Shown piece after piece: positions 47,369 to 54,476 of a stretch of DNA of 57,640 nt. Each line of letters starts with the position of its first letter. The first letter of the stretch is position 1. The notes beneath the pieces were generated by a model. The model had not been told where the DNA came from. It saw only the letters and a program-made list of their open reading frames with translations, and made no database searches. The translations under genes and the position numbers were made by a program. Source of the stretch: a virus; IMG/VR virus record IMGVR_UViG_3300035703_000108, positions 1-57,640 of that record, one strand, 5' to 3'.

Positions 47369-47677
47369 GTGGAAGACCGCACCACCTACCGCTCATACAC
47401 GACCACCCGTCTGATCGAGGTGTCGAAGTACGAGCCCAACCCCGAGCTTGCCGTCGCCTTGGGCGAACGCCTAGAGGATCTCGACTATGAGCTGGACGGG
47501 CGTGTGGCCGAGGAGAAAGAGCGCGCGGATGATTTTGAACGCGAGTTGAGCAGGTCTGAGGACAAGCTCTACGAAGCCACCGCCGAAATCGATAAGCTCG
47601 AATTGATGCTCAGCCAGCGCGAGGAGGAAATCGCCTCACTCAAGGCTCACATCGAACAACTGGAAAAGGGAAACTGA
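47369..47677 (+). CDS. Coiled-coil protein (102 aa)
   Basis: GTG start after GGAGACAGACC. VEDRTTYRSYTTTRLIEVSK then a long coiled coil from about residue 40 to 100 (ERADDFERELSRSEDKLYEA). The stop lies three bases before the next start. It could oligomerise with replication proteins. Function unknown. Confidence 0.5.
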   Translation: MEDRTTYRSYTTTRLIEVSKYEPNPELAVALGERLEDLDYELDGRVAEEKERADDFERELSRSEDKLYEATAEIDKLELMLSQREEEIASLKAHIEQLEKGN

Positions 47678-47680
47678 TAA

Positions 47681-48181
47681 ATGACGTACCGTATTGAGAT
47701 CAAGGCCGAGACGCTTGCCGAGCTGGCTGGCAAGGCATACGCCTTCGCTATGGGCGTGCAGACCGCGAGCGCGTACAACGCGAGTGTGGGCGTCGGAGGT
47801 GTGGGCACTGTTACCACAACGGAGGTCGCCGAAGTTGCACCCGTGGACCCTACTCCGGCCCCCAAGAGTGCCCCGGATGTGGAGGCTACCGAGAGCCAGC
47901 CGACGACGGAGGAACCTGCTACTACCCCTGCGCCCGCTGCGGAGGAACCCGCATCGTCTGGTCAGACGGAAGCGTCAGCACCACCGACGGAAGAGAAGTC
48001 TTCCGCATCCGCTGAGCTGAACTTCGACACCGACGTAGCGCCAATCGTGCTGCAAGTGGTGAAGGACAAGGGCAAGCCTGCCGTGCAGGCGATCCTCGAA
48101 CAGTTCGGCGTTGAGCGCGCATCGCAGCTTGACCCCGCGCGTTGGCCGGAACTGGTTGTCGCGCTGAAGGACATCCTCTGA
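47681..48181 (+). CDS. Linker-rich protein with C-terminal helical domain (166 aa)
   Basis: N-terminal 40 residues are ordered; a Pro/Thr/Ala/Glu-rich linker (about 45-110) follows, then a compact C-terminal domain (FDTDVAPIVLQVVKDKGKPA, VQAILEQFGVERASQLDPAR). This domain is a four-helix-like unit I know near SSB and DUF2800 genes in phages. The stop overlaps the DUF2800 start. It probably connects to ssDNA-binding or recombination. Confidence 0.5.
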   Translation: MTYRIEIKAETLAELAGKAYAFAMGVQTASAYNASVGVGGVGTVTTTEVAEVAPVDPTPAPKSAPDVEATESQPTTEEPATTPAPAAEEPASSGQTEASAPPTEEKSSASAELNFDTDVAPIVLQVVKDKGKPAVQAILEQFGVERASQLDPARWPELVVALKDIL

Positions 48182-49437
48182 TGTCGCACGCTAAGCTCAG
48201 CCCGTCGGGAGCGCATCGCTGGATGCGCTGCCCCGGCAGCGTGGTGCTGGAAGCCCAGTATCCCGACAGCAGCAGCGCCTACGCCCGTGAGGGCACCGCA
48301 GCGCACGAGCTGGCCGCTCTGGTGCTTGAGGACGGTGACGCGACCGCGCAAGCCTACGTGGGCAAGCGCATCGCGTACAACGACCACGGCGAGGACGTGC
48401 AGTGGCCGATCACGCAGGACATGGCCGACTACGTCGATGACTACGTCAAGCTCGTCCGCGAGCGGGCGGAGGGCGCGACGCTGCTGGTTGAGCGCAAGCT
48501 GCCGATCGACCACATCACCGGAGAGGCAAGCGCGACCGGCACCAGTGACGTTGTCATCATCGATCACGCCAACTCCGAGATCGTCGTGATCGATCTAAAG
48601 TACGGCATGGGCGTGCGCGTCTCTGCCGAGGAGAACGAGCAGACGCAGCTCTACGCCCTCGGCGCGTTGGAGGAGTACAGCGTGCTGGGCGACTTCGCCC
48701 ACGTGAGCATGCTCATCCACCAGCCGCGCCTCAACCATGTCAGCGAGTGGACGATCACCGTCGAGCAGTTGCTGACGTTCGCCAAGAGCGCGTCCTTCGC
48801 GGCGGGTCAGTGCGATCTGGCGCGCAGCCTCGACGGCGAAGACGCCCTCGCGGGTTTCCTGTCGCCCGGTGAGAAGCAGTGCCGCTTCTGCAAGGCGAAG
48901 GCCACGTGCCCCGCACTGCGCGCCGAGATCACGGATGTGGTCGGCGGGTCTTCCGCAGCCACGCCCGATGAGTTCGCTGAGTTCCTGCCGGAGCCGGTCG
49001 ATATGCAGACCGGCGACAACTACCTGCCAATCGCTATGGCGAAGGTCGGCATGGTCGAGGACTGGTGCAAGGCCGTTCGTGCCGAGGTTGAGCGCCGCCT
49101 GCTGGCGGGGCAGAACGTTGACGGGTATAAGCTCGTCGAGGGCAAGCGCGGCCCGCGCAAGTGGTCTGATGCGGATGACATTGAACAGCTATTCAAGTCA
49201 TTCCGCTTGCGTCAGGACGAGATGTATGATTTCACTCTGATCTCGCCGACGAAGGCCGAGAAGGTGTTCAAGGAAAACCCCAAGCGTTGGGCGAAGGTGC
49301 AAGAGCGCATCACCCAGAGCACGGGCAAGCCGTCTGTGGCTCCAGCCACTGACAAGCGGCCAGCACTGGCCGTTCAATCGGTCGCGGATGACTTCCGTGA
49401 CCTTATGCAAACTGAAAACGTAGAAGTGGATAATTGA
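48181..49437 (+). CDS. DUF2800 PD-(D/E)XK nuclease (418 aa)
   Basis: LSPSGAHRWMRCPGSVVLEA and AREGTAAHELAALVLEDGDA (helix) form the N-terminal region, as in DUF2800. The nuclease core is SATGTSDVVIIDHANSEIVV with IDLKYGMGVRV (D-x(12)-D-x-K), followed by QLYALGALEEYSVLGD and a C-terminal Cys cluster (CRFCKAKATCPALR, about 237-250) that fits a Cas4/AddB-like Fe-S site. It likely acts as an exonuclease in phage recombination together with the DUF2815 protein. Similar pairs are common in phages. Confidence 0.8.
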   Translation: MSHAKLSPSGAHRWMRCPGSVVLEAQYPDSSSAYAREGTAAHELAALVLEDGDATAQAYVGKRIAYNDHGEDVQWPITQDMADYVDDYVKLVRERAEGATLLVERKLPIDHITGEASATGTSDVVIIDHANSEIVVIDLKYGMGVRVSAEENEQTQLYALGALEEYSVLGDFAHVSMLIHQPRLNHVSEWTITVEQLLTFAKSASFAAGQCDLARSLDGEDALAGFLSPGEKQCRFCKAKATCPALRAEITDVVGGSSAATPDEFAEFLPEPVDMQTGDNYLPIAMAKVGMVEDWCKAVRAEVERRLLAGQNVDGYKLVEGKRGPRKWSDADDIEQLFKSFRLRQDEMYDFTLISPTKAEKVFKENPKRWAKVQERITQSTGKPSVAPATDKRPALAVQSVADDFRDLMQTENVEVDN

Positions 49438-49439
49438 AA

Positions 49440-50024
49440 ATGGCTACACGTGTTATGCTGAAGAACATCGTTCTGGCTTTCCCCGCCCTCGCAGAACCCC
49501 AGTCGCTGGGCGAAGGCGAACCGGCATACGGGGCAAAGTTCCCGATCAAGCCCAACTCCGAACAGCAGAAGGCCATCGAAGAAGCGATCCTCGCTGAGGC
49601 GAAGGAAGCGTGGAAGGACAAGGCCGCCAGCATCCTTGAGCTGCTGGGCGAAGACGGCAAGCTGTGCTTCACGAAGAAGGTCTACAAGTCGAAGAAGACC
49701 GGCGAACCGTACACCGGCTTCGAAGGCAATCACTACCTGTCAACCCGCAACGCCAAGACGCAGCCGACTGTCTTCAACCAGTACGGCGAAGAGCTGACCA
49801 ACAAGGGCGACATTGAGCGCCAAGCGTTCAGCGGTGCCCTCGTCAACGCCTCGGTTGAGGTCTGGGCGCAGGACAACAAGTGGGGCCGCCGCGTCAACTG
49901 CTCGCTGCGCGGTGTCATGCTGACCGGCCAAGGCGACAACCTCGGCGGTGGCTCGACCGCTGCATCGGCGGATGAGTTCGCCGGTATGGCGCAGGCCAAG
50001 GCCGACGCGGAGGACATCCTGTGA
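49440..50024 (+). CDS. DUF2815 ssDNA-binding protein (194 aa)
   Basis: The start at 49440 ([20 protein letters not shown]) follows a weak ribosome-binding region. The OB-fold-like sequence has [40 protein letters not shown], then [20 protein letters not shown] and [14 protein letters not shown], the DUF2815 signature. It is the usual neighbour of DUF2800 nucleases. Likely binds ssDNA in replication or recombination; no enzymatic role. Confidence 0.8.
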   Translation: MATRVMLKNIVLAFPALAEPQSLGEGEPAYGAKFPIKPNSEQQKAIEEAILAEAKEAWKDKAASILELLGEDGKLCFTKKVYKSKKTGEPYTGFEGNHYLSTRNAKTQPTVFNQYGEELTNKGDIERQAFSGALVNASVEVWAQDNKWGRRVNCSLRGVMLTGQGDNLGGGSTAASADEFAGMAQAKADAEDIL

Positions 50025-50275
50025 GCGATGCAGGGCACAACAGCGCGGATGACCGTCTGCGCCTCCTGATCGAACGCATTGAGCGTCTCGAAGAGGAAAA
50101 GCAGGGCATCGCGGACGACGTGAAGGACGTTTACCTCGAAGCCAAGGCGGTCGGCTATGATCCCAAGATCATGCGCGAGATCGTCAAGCTTCGTAAGATG
50201 AAGCCGGACGATCGCGCGGAACGCGAAATGGTCCTCGACACTTACAAGAAAGCCCTTGGCTTAGACTTGCTCTAA
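50021..50275 (+). CDS. gapR-like: GapR/DUF2312-family nucleoid-associated protein (84 aa)
   Basis: [20 protein letters not shown] then [40 protein letters not shown], and a C-terminal helix [12 protein letters not shown]. The [RK]IERLEEEK...I-x-[DE]-[DE][VI]K[DE]VY-x-EAK-x-[VN]G[YF]D motif is the GapR family, which binds overtwisted DNA and is limited to Alphaproteobacteria and their phages. GTG start overlapping the DUF2815 stop. A phage GapR may shape replication-fork topology. Confidence 0.8.
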   Translation: MSDAGHNSADDRLRLLIERIERLEEEKQGIADDVKDVYLEAKAVGYDPKIMREIVKLRKMKPDDRAEREMVLDTYKKALGLDLL

Positions 50276-50287
50276 ACCTATAGGAGT

Positions 50288-50427
50288 GACGTGACGGGGT
50301 CGGCATCGTCCCTTCGACGACCCCGTCACGTCCTCTGTTCTGGCGAGCCGCGCGTGGGTGCGGGTTTGCTCCTGCGTTGCTGATACACGAAGCGCGCGGC
50401 TCACCTGAACAGAGGAATGTATCAGCA
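50288..50427 (+). ncRNA. Nested structured leader, possible pseudoknot, before HTH/DNA polymerase genes
   Basis: Four inverted repeats lie in 140 bases. (1) 50288-50302 / 50318-50332: 15-bp perfect stem, 15-base loop. (2) 50332-50340 / 50407-50415: CCTCTGTTC/GAACAGAGG, the 3' arm holding the AGAGG ribosome-binding site. (3) 50345-50354 / 50393-50402: 10-bp GAGCCGCGCG stem nested in (2). (4) TGCTGATACA at 50378-50387 in the loop of (3) pairs with TGTATCAGCA at 50418-50427, up to the A of the start codon, giving an H-type pseudoknot. Stems are read directly; the fold and its role (translation control or an origin) are inferred. Confidence 0.7.
50361..50387 (-). promoter_or_regulatory. Inverted copy of the ATCAGCAACGCA...AGGAGCAAAC leader on the minus strand
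   Basis: The minus strand reads GTGTATCAGCAACGCAGGAG then CAAAC, matching the transcript start of promoter copy 4 (ATCAGCAACGCATACAGGAG CAAAC) except for a missing TAC. No start codon or TTGCAA box accompanies it. It may be a relic or drive an antisense transcript. Confidence 0.5.
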
Positions 50428-50726
50428 TGACAAAACGTACCATCCCCGAAATCCGCGAACTGATCGGCGAGCTGACCGAGGAGAGCAAGAGGCTCGCCCG
50501 TCGCCAACTCTACATCGCGCAGAAGATAAGCGAGTTGTCCGAGGAGACGCGCCGCCGGACTTACGACCGTGCGCCCTCGACGAGCAAGCGCGTCACGGAA
50601 GACGTGCGCGCGTCCGTTCGGGCTATGGCCGCCAACAACCCAGACGCATCGCACCAAGAGATCGCCGACGCGCACGGCATCAATCCGGGCCGCGTCAGCG
50701 AGATCCTGCATGGGCCACGCGGATGA
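50427..50726 (+). CDS. HTH protein preceding DNA polymerase (99 aa)
   Basis: MTKRTIPEIRELIGELTEES then a coiled coil (KRLARRQLYIAQKISELSEE) and a C-terminal HTH at about 70-95 (MAANNPDASHQEIADAHGIN, PGRVSEILHG). A DNA-binding regulator or origin-binding protein is likely. Its start codon is buried in the structured leader. The stop overlaps the polymerase start (ATGA). Confidence 0.6.
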   Translation: MTKRTIPEIRELIGELTEESKRLARRQLYIAQKISELSEETRRRTYDRAPSTSKRVTEDVRASVRAMAANNPDASHQEIADAHGINPGRVSEILHGPRG

Positions 50727-52687
50727 CCACGCTCTGGCTCGACACCGAAACCTACAGCACGATCCCCATCACGCACGGCGCGCACAAGTACGCCGAGGCG
50801 GCAGAAATCTTGCTCGTCGCGCTGGCCGTTGACGACGCGCCCACGGAGGTGTGGGACACGCAGGATCTCCCTAACTGGCGCGGAGACTTGCAGGCGCGGA
50901 TCGACGAAGCCGACACCGTCGTGATCCACAACAGCGCCTTCGACCGCACGGTGCTGCGCCACTGCGGCGTGAACATCCCCGTTGCCAAGATCGAGGACAC
51001 GATGGTGCTGGCCCTACAGCACAGCTTGCCCGCGTCCCTCGGCCAGCTCTGCGACATTCTTGGCGTCCCGCAGGATAAAGCTAAAGACAAGGAGGGGCGT
51101 CGTCATATACAACTGTTCACGAAGCCCTGCCCAAAGAATTGGAAGATCCGCAGGGCCGGGAGGGATACGCACCCGGATGACTGGAACGCCTTCATCGAAT
51201 ACGCCCGGCGCGATGTGGACGCTATGCGAGACATACGAGGACGCATTCCAAGATGGAACGCTAATGGCGCTGAAATCGACCTTTGGAGGATCGACCAAGC
51301 TATTAATGACCGTGGTGTCGCCATCGATGGAGACCTCGCCCGCGCTGCTATCCGAGCTTTCGAAAGAACTACGCGATCTCTGGCCGCTCGTGCCTCCACT
51401 CTGACGGGTGGTGCTGTGTCGTCCACGACGCAGCGCGCGGCCCTGCTCACCTTCCTGCGCGACCAGCGCGGCGTTGAGACGGAAGACCTCACGAAGGCGA
51501 CTGTTGAGAAGCTGCTGAAGGGCAACCTCGACCCGCTGGCGCGCGAGCTGCTGGAGATCCGGCAGCAGGCCGCAGCCACCAGCCCCGCCAAGTACGGCGC
51601 CCTGATCGATGCGGCATCGCACGACGGTCGCCTGCGCGGCACGATCCAGTTCTGCGGAGCGGCGCGCACCGGTCGCGACGCGGGGCGCATCTTCCAGCCG
51701 CAGAACCTTCCCCGCTCGCCCGACTGGTTCGACGGCGAGGTGCAAGAGGCCACGATCGCGGCCTTCAAGCACGACTGCGAGGATGTGATCTACGACAACG
51801 TCAGCGAGCGGTGCGCCTTCGCCGTGCGCGGCTGTCTGGTGGCCGCACCGGGCCACAAGCTGGTCATCGCCGACCTCTCGAACATCGAGGGGCGCGTGCT
51901 GGCGTGGCTGGCGGGCGAGCAGTGGAAGATCGCGGCGTTCAAGCTGTATGATCGCGGCGAGGGGCCGGATCTCTACAAGGTGACCGCCGGGCGCATCCTC
52001 GGCAAAGACCCGGTCGATGTGACGAAGGAAGAGCGCCAGACGCAGGGCAAGGTGCCCGAGTTGGCCGGAGGCTACGGCGGCGGGCTGGGCGCGTACCGGA
52101 CGATGGGCGGCGCGGTGTTCAACGCCATGGACGACGAGGCCATCGGCGAGATCGTGCAGGCGTGGCGCCGCGCGCACCCTGCGACGAAGAAGCTGTGGTA
52201 CGACGTGGAGGGCGCCGTGCGCGGGGCTGTGCGCTACCGCGACCTTAGCTTCGACGTGCGCGGCCTGCTACGCTGCGACTACGTCGATGGGCCGGACGGC
52301 GTGGGCTACGCGCGCATCCGCCTGCCGAGCGGTCGCTACCTGTGCTACCGCGACATGATGATCGACGACGCGGGCAAGCTCTCCTACGAGGGCATGAACC
52401 AGTACACCCGCAAGTGGGAGCGACTGGAAACCTATTACGGCAAGCTGGTCGAGAATGTCGTGCAGGCCGCCGCGCGCGATGTGTTCATGTCTGGCATGCG
52501 CCGCGCGGAACTGGAAGGCTACCCTGTCGTCCTGCGCGTGCACGATGAGCTGGTGTGCGAGGTGCCTGACAAGCCTGACTTTACGCACGAGCGCCTCGCG
52601 GACATGATGTCTACCAACCCCGGCTGGTCGGTGGGCTTGCCCCTCGCGGCTGCTGGGTTCGAAACGCTTCGCTATCGTAAGGAGTGA
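50723..52687 (+). CDS. polA-like: DNA polymerase I, family A with 3'-5' exonuclease (654 aa)
   Basis: The start at 50723 (MTTLWLDTETYSTIPITHGA) overlaps the HTH gene; a longer reading is not credible. Exonuclease: LDTETYS (D7, E9), VVIHNSAFDRTVL and YARRDVDAM. Polymerase: motif A HKLVIADLSNIEGRVLAWLA, motif B RQTQGKVPELAGGYGGGL with lysine, motif C VLRVHDELVCEV. No 5' nuclease domain. Family A polymerases of this size replicate many tailed phages. The palm and fingers are complete. Confidence 0.95.
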   Translation: MTTLWLDTETYSTIPITHGAHKYAEAAEILLVALAVDDAPTEVWDTQDLPNWRGDLQARIDEADTVVIHNSAFDRTVLRHCGVNIPVAKIEDTMVLALQHSLPASLGQLCDILGVPQDKAKDKEGRRHIQLFTKPCPKNWKIRRAGRDTHPDDWNAFIEYARRDVDAMRDIRGRIPRWNANGAEIDLWRIDQAINDRGVAIDGDLARAAIRAFERTTRSLAARASTLTGGAVSSTTQRAALLTFLRDQRGVETEDLTKATVEKLLKGNLDPLARELLEIRQQAAATSPAKYGALIDAASHDGRLRGTIQFCGAARTGRDAGRIFQPQNLPRSPDWFDGEVQEATIAAFKHDCEDVIYDNVSERCAFAVRGCLVAAPGHKLVIADLSNIEGRVLAWLAGEQWKIAAFKLYDRGEGPDLYKVTAGRILGKDPVDVTKEERQTQGKVPELAGGYGGGLGAYRTMGGAVFNAMDDEAIGEIVQAWRRAHPATKKLWYDVEGAVRGAVRYRDLSFDVRGLLRCDYVDGPDGVGYARIRLPSGRYLCYRDMMIDDAGKLSYEGMNQYTRKWERLETYYGKLVENVVQAAARDVFMSGMRRAELEGYPVVLRVHDELVCEVPDKPDFTHERLADMMSTNPGWSVGLPLAAAGFETLRYRKE

Positions 52688-52690
52688 GGC

Positions 52691-53248
52691 ATGCTTGATC
52701 CTCTCGACATCATACGGCGCAACCACTACACGGGTTCAGTACCGAGTGGTAAGCGCGCAGTCTTTCAATACGAGGACGCGATCGTTGTGTTCGCTATACC
52801 GGCCAACAAGAACATTAGCACTTGGCTGCTTGGGCGGCCCAATGTCGTGTGGGAGTTGTCCCGCCTCTGGGCACCGGACGGACACCGCCCTAATCTCTTG
52901 ACCGAGGCAATCGCCGACGCGACGCGACGCTTCCGAGGGGAGTACCCCGAAGTCGAAGCCCTCGTGAGTTATGCCGATCCTAACGCAGGCCACAAAGGCG
53001 GCGTGTACCGTGCCGCCAGTTGGCTGTTCTTGGGGCAGTGCGAAGAAACTCGATCGTACCGTTCACCCGACGGGCGCATCGTATCACGCCGAGCCTTCCA
53101 CAGTGGCAGGCGGTCTCTGCGGAAGGCCGAAATAGAGGCGCTTGGGTACGTGCAGGCTAACACCCCCGGCAAGTATAGGTTCGCCAAGCCGCTATCGCGG
53201 AAGGCTCGTAAGCTGTTGACGAAACACCATGCAAGGAATGATCAATGA
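52691..53248 (+). CDS. Mom-like DNA modification / GNAT-type protein (185 aa)
   Basis: The protein has DIIRRNHYTGSVPSGKRAVF, NVVWELSRLWAPDGHRPNLL, and SYADPNAGHKGGVYRAASWL. I know this arrangement from phage proteins named Mom-like (adenine methylcarbamoylation in phage Mu). The DPN-x-GH-x-G-x-VYRA block resembles a GNAT acyl-CoA site, and the basic C-terminus (SRKARKLLTKHHARNDQ) fits DNA contact. If correct it modifies phage DNA and protects it from restriction. It follows the polymerase by three bases. Enzymatic activity is inferred. Confidence 0.6.
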   Translation: MLDPLDIIRRNHYTGSVPSGKRAVFQYEDAIVVFAIPANKNISTWLLGRPNVVWELSRLWAPDGHRPNLLTEAIADATRRFRGEYPEVEALVSYADPNAGHKGGVYRAASWLFLGQCEETRSYRSPDGRIVSRRAFHSGRRSLRKAEIEALGYVQANTPGKYRFAKPLSRKARKLLTKHHARNDQ

Positions 53249-53538
53249 CCCCCGCCGCGAAGCTGCAAGAGCACCTCAAGAAGCGCGTGCAGGGGAGCGG
53301 CGGTCAGTACCGCAAGGTGCGCTGGGAGGGCCGCAGGGGCTGCCCTGACTGCTTTATCTGGTGGACGTGGCCCCACGCCGCCTTTGTCGAGATCAAGGCC
53401 GACAGGGACGTTCTGAGCGCCATACAGCGCCGGGAGGTCGAGCGCATGCGCGAGGATGGCGTGCCGGTGTACATCGCAACGTCCATCGCCGACCTCGAAG
53501 ACATCATCGAAAAAGTGAGAAAGGGTATTGCAACCTGA
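53245..53538 (+). CDS. VRR-NUC nuclease (97 aa)
   Basis: MTPAAKLQEHLKKRVQGSGG then GRRGCPDCFIWWTWPHAAFV, EIKADRDVLSAIQRREVERM and EDGVPVYIATSIADLE. The PD-x(12)-E-x-K...Q-x2-E pattern is the VRR-NUC (virus-type replication-repair nuclease) fold. In phages it is often beside a SNF2-type helicase, as here two genes on. Overlaps the previous gene by ATGA. Confidence 0.85.
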   Translation: MTPAAKLQEHLKKRVQGSGGQYRKVRWEGRRGCPDCFIWWTWPHAAFVEIKADRDVLSAIQRREVERMREDGVPVYIATSIADLEDIIEKVRKGIAT

Positions 53539-53565
53539 CATTGCATCTGTCATAGACTGCTCATC
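53528..53565 (+). promoter_or_regulatory. Early promoter copy 5
   Basis: TTGCAA (53528-53533), 17 bases, CATAGA (53551-53556), six bases, ATCAG at 53563, then GGAGACCTACC before the GTG at 53583. The leader lacks the CATACAG part of the others. The box overlaps the end of the VRR-NUC gene. Confidence 0.6.
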
Positions 53566-53582
53566 AGCAACGGAGACCTACC

Positions 53583-54317
53583 GTGATCCACTACGCTCAC
53601 ATCGAAAACGAAGCCCGCTACCAAGCCGCGATAGACCGCCGCATCAAGGCCAACCGCGCCAAGACTGGCCGCGCCAAGACTGGCCGCGCCAAGTGGCTGG
53701 CCGCTCACGAAGACGCGCAGACCCTGCACGACTGGCTGTTCGCTCAGGGTGAGTTCGACGCCCAGCATGTTCTCGGCCCCCGCTGCTGCCGTTACGCTGA
53801 CGGCACTTACGAGCATGCCGAGAGCGCCAACGACCGTTATTACGGCGAACACTGCGGGTGCAAGACCATACGCCACCCGCTGACGGCGTACGCACGGGGC
53901 GACTTCCTGTCCAAGATGCGCGCCACCATCGACGAGTGGGGCGGCCTGACCGACGGCCAGCACGCCGCCGTCGCCAAGTCTTTTGCCCGCGCGCAAGAGC
54001 TGCTGGCCGGTCGCGAGGAACTCCGCGCCGCCGAGCGCGCTGCTGACGCCCTGACCAGCCACGTTGGCACCGTCGGCGAGCGCCGCGACTTCGACCTGAC
54101 CGCCGAGCGTACGCACAGCTTCGACAGCCAGTTCGGCACGGTCTACATCACGATCTTCCGCGACGCTGACAACAACGTCATCGTCTACAAGGGCAACCTT
54201 GCCTTTGGCCGTGGCGAGAAGGTGCGCGGCAAGGCCACCATCAAAGCGCATGACCTGCGCGATGGCGTGCCGCAGACCGTTATCGCCCGCCCCAAGTTCG
54301 AGGAGATCGCAGCGTGA
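53583..54317 (+). CDS. Phage protein with short AKTGR repeat and nucleic-acid-related C-terminus (244 aa)
   Basis: GTG start after GGAGACCTACC. A 15-base tandem repeat encodes NRAKTGRAKTGRAK (about 24-37). CCRYADGTYEHAESANDRYY and HCGCKTIRHPLTAYARGDFL (Cys cluster) follow; then FDSQFGTVYITIFRDADNNV. The C-terminus VRGKATIKAHDLRDGVPQTV matches a widespread phage C-terminal block (KAT[IV]K-x-H-x(3-5)-G-x2-QT-[IV]) of unknown role. The last two residues before the stop overlap the next gene. Not an enzyme I recognise. Confidence 0.55.
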   Translation: MIHYAHIENEARYQAAIDRRIKANRAKTGRAKTGRAKWLAAHEDAQTLHDWLFAQGEFDAQHVLGPRCCRYADGTYEHAESANDRYYGEHCGCKTIRHPLTAYARGDFLSKMRATIDEWGGLTDGQHAAVAKSFARAQELLAGREELRAAERAADALTSHVGTVGERRDFDLTAERTHSFDSQFGTVYITIFRDADNNVIVYKGNLAFGRGEKVRGKATIKAHDLRDGVPQTVIARPKFEEIAA

Positions 54318-54472
54318 CCCTCGGCCAGATCGCCTACGAAGAAGATGTCCGCCGCAAGCCCACATACCCGCCGCGCGTGGACGGCACCGTGCGTCCGCGC
54401 AGGACGTGGGACGAACTCGACGAGCTTACGAAGCGGTCGTGGGAACTCAACCCGGTACCAAGGGAGTGGTGA
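54314..54472 (+). CDS. Small acidic/basic protein (52 aa)
   Basis: GTG start overlapping the previous TGA (GTGA). VTLGQIAYEEDVRRKPTYPP then RVDGTVRPRRTWDELDELTK; no domain recognised. The gene stop lies four bases before the SNF2 start. Function unknown. Confidence 0.5.
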   Translation: MTLGQIAYEEDVRRKPTYPPRVDGTVRPRRTWDELDELTKRSWELNPVPREW

Positions 54473-54476
54473 CCGC

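Noticed and set aside
48181-49437. Cas4-like nuclease considered as part of a CRISPR system
   Set aside because: It matches DUF2800 with its DUF2815 partner, and there are no repeat-spacer arrays in the window.
50417-50722. N-terminal extension of the DNA polymerase
   Set aside because: The extension is the shadow of the HTH gene; the exonuclease motif begins at the ATG at 50723.
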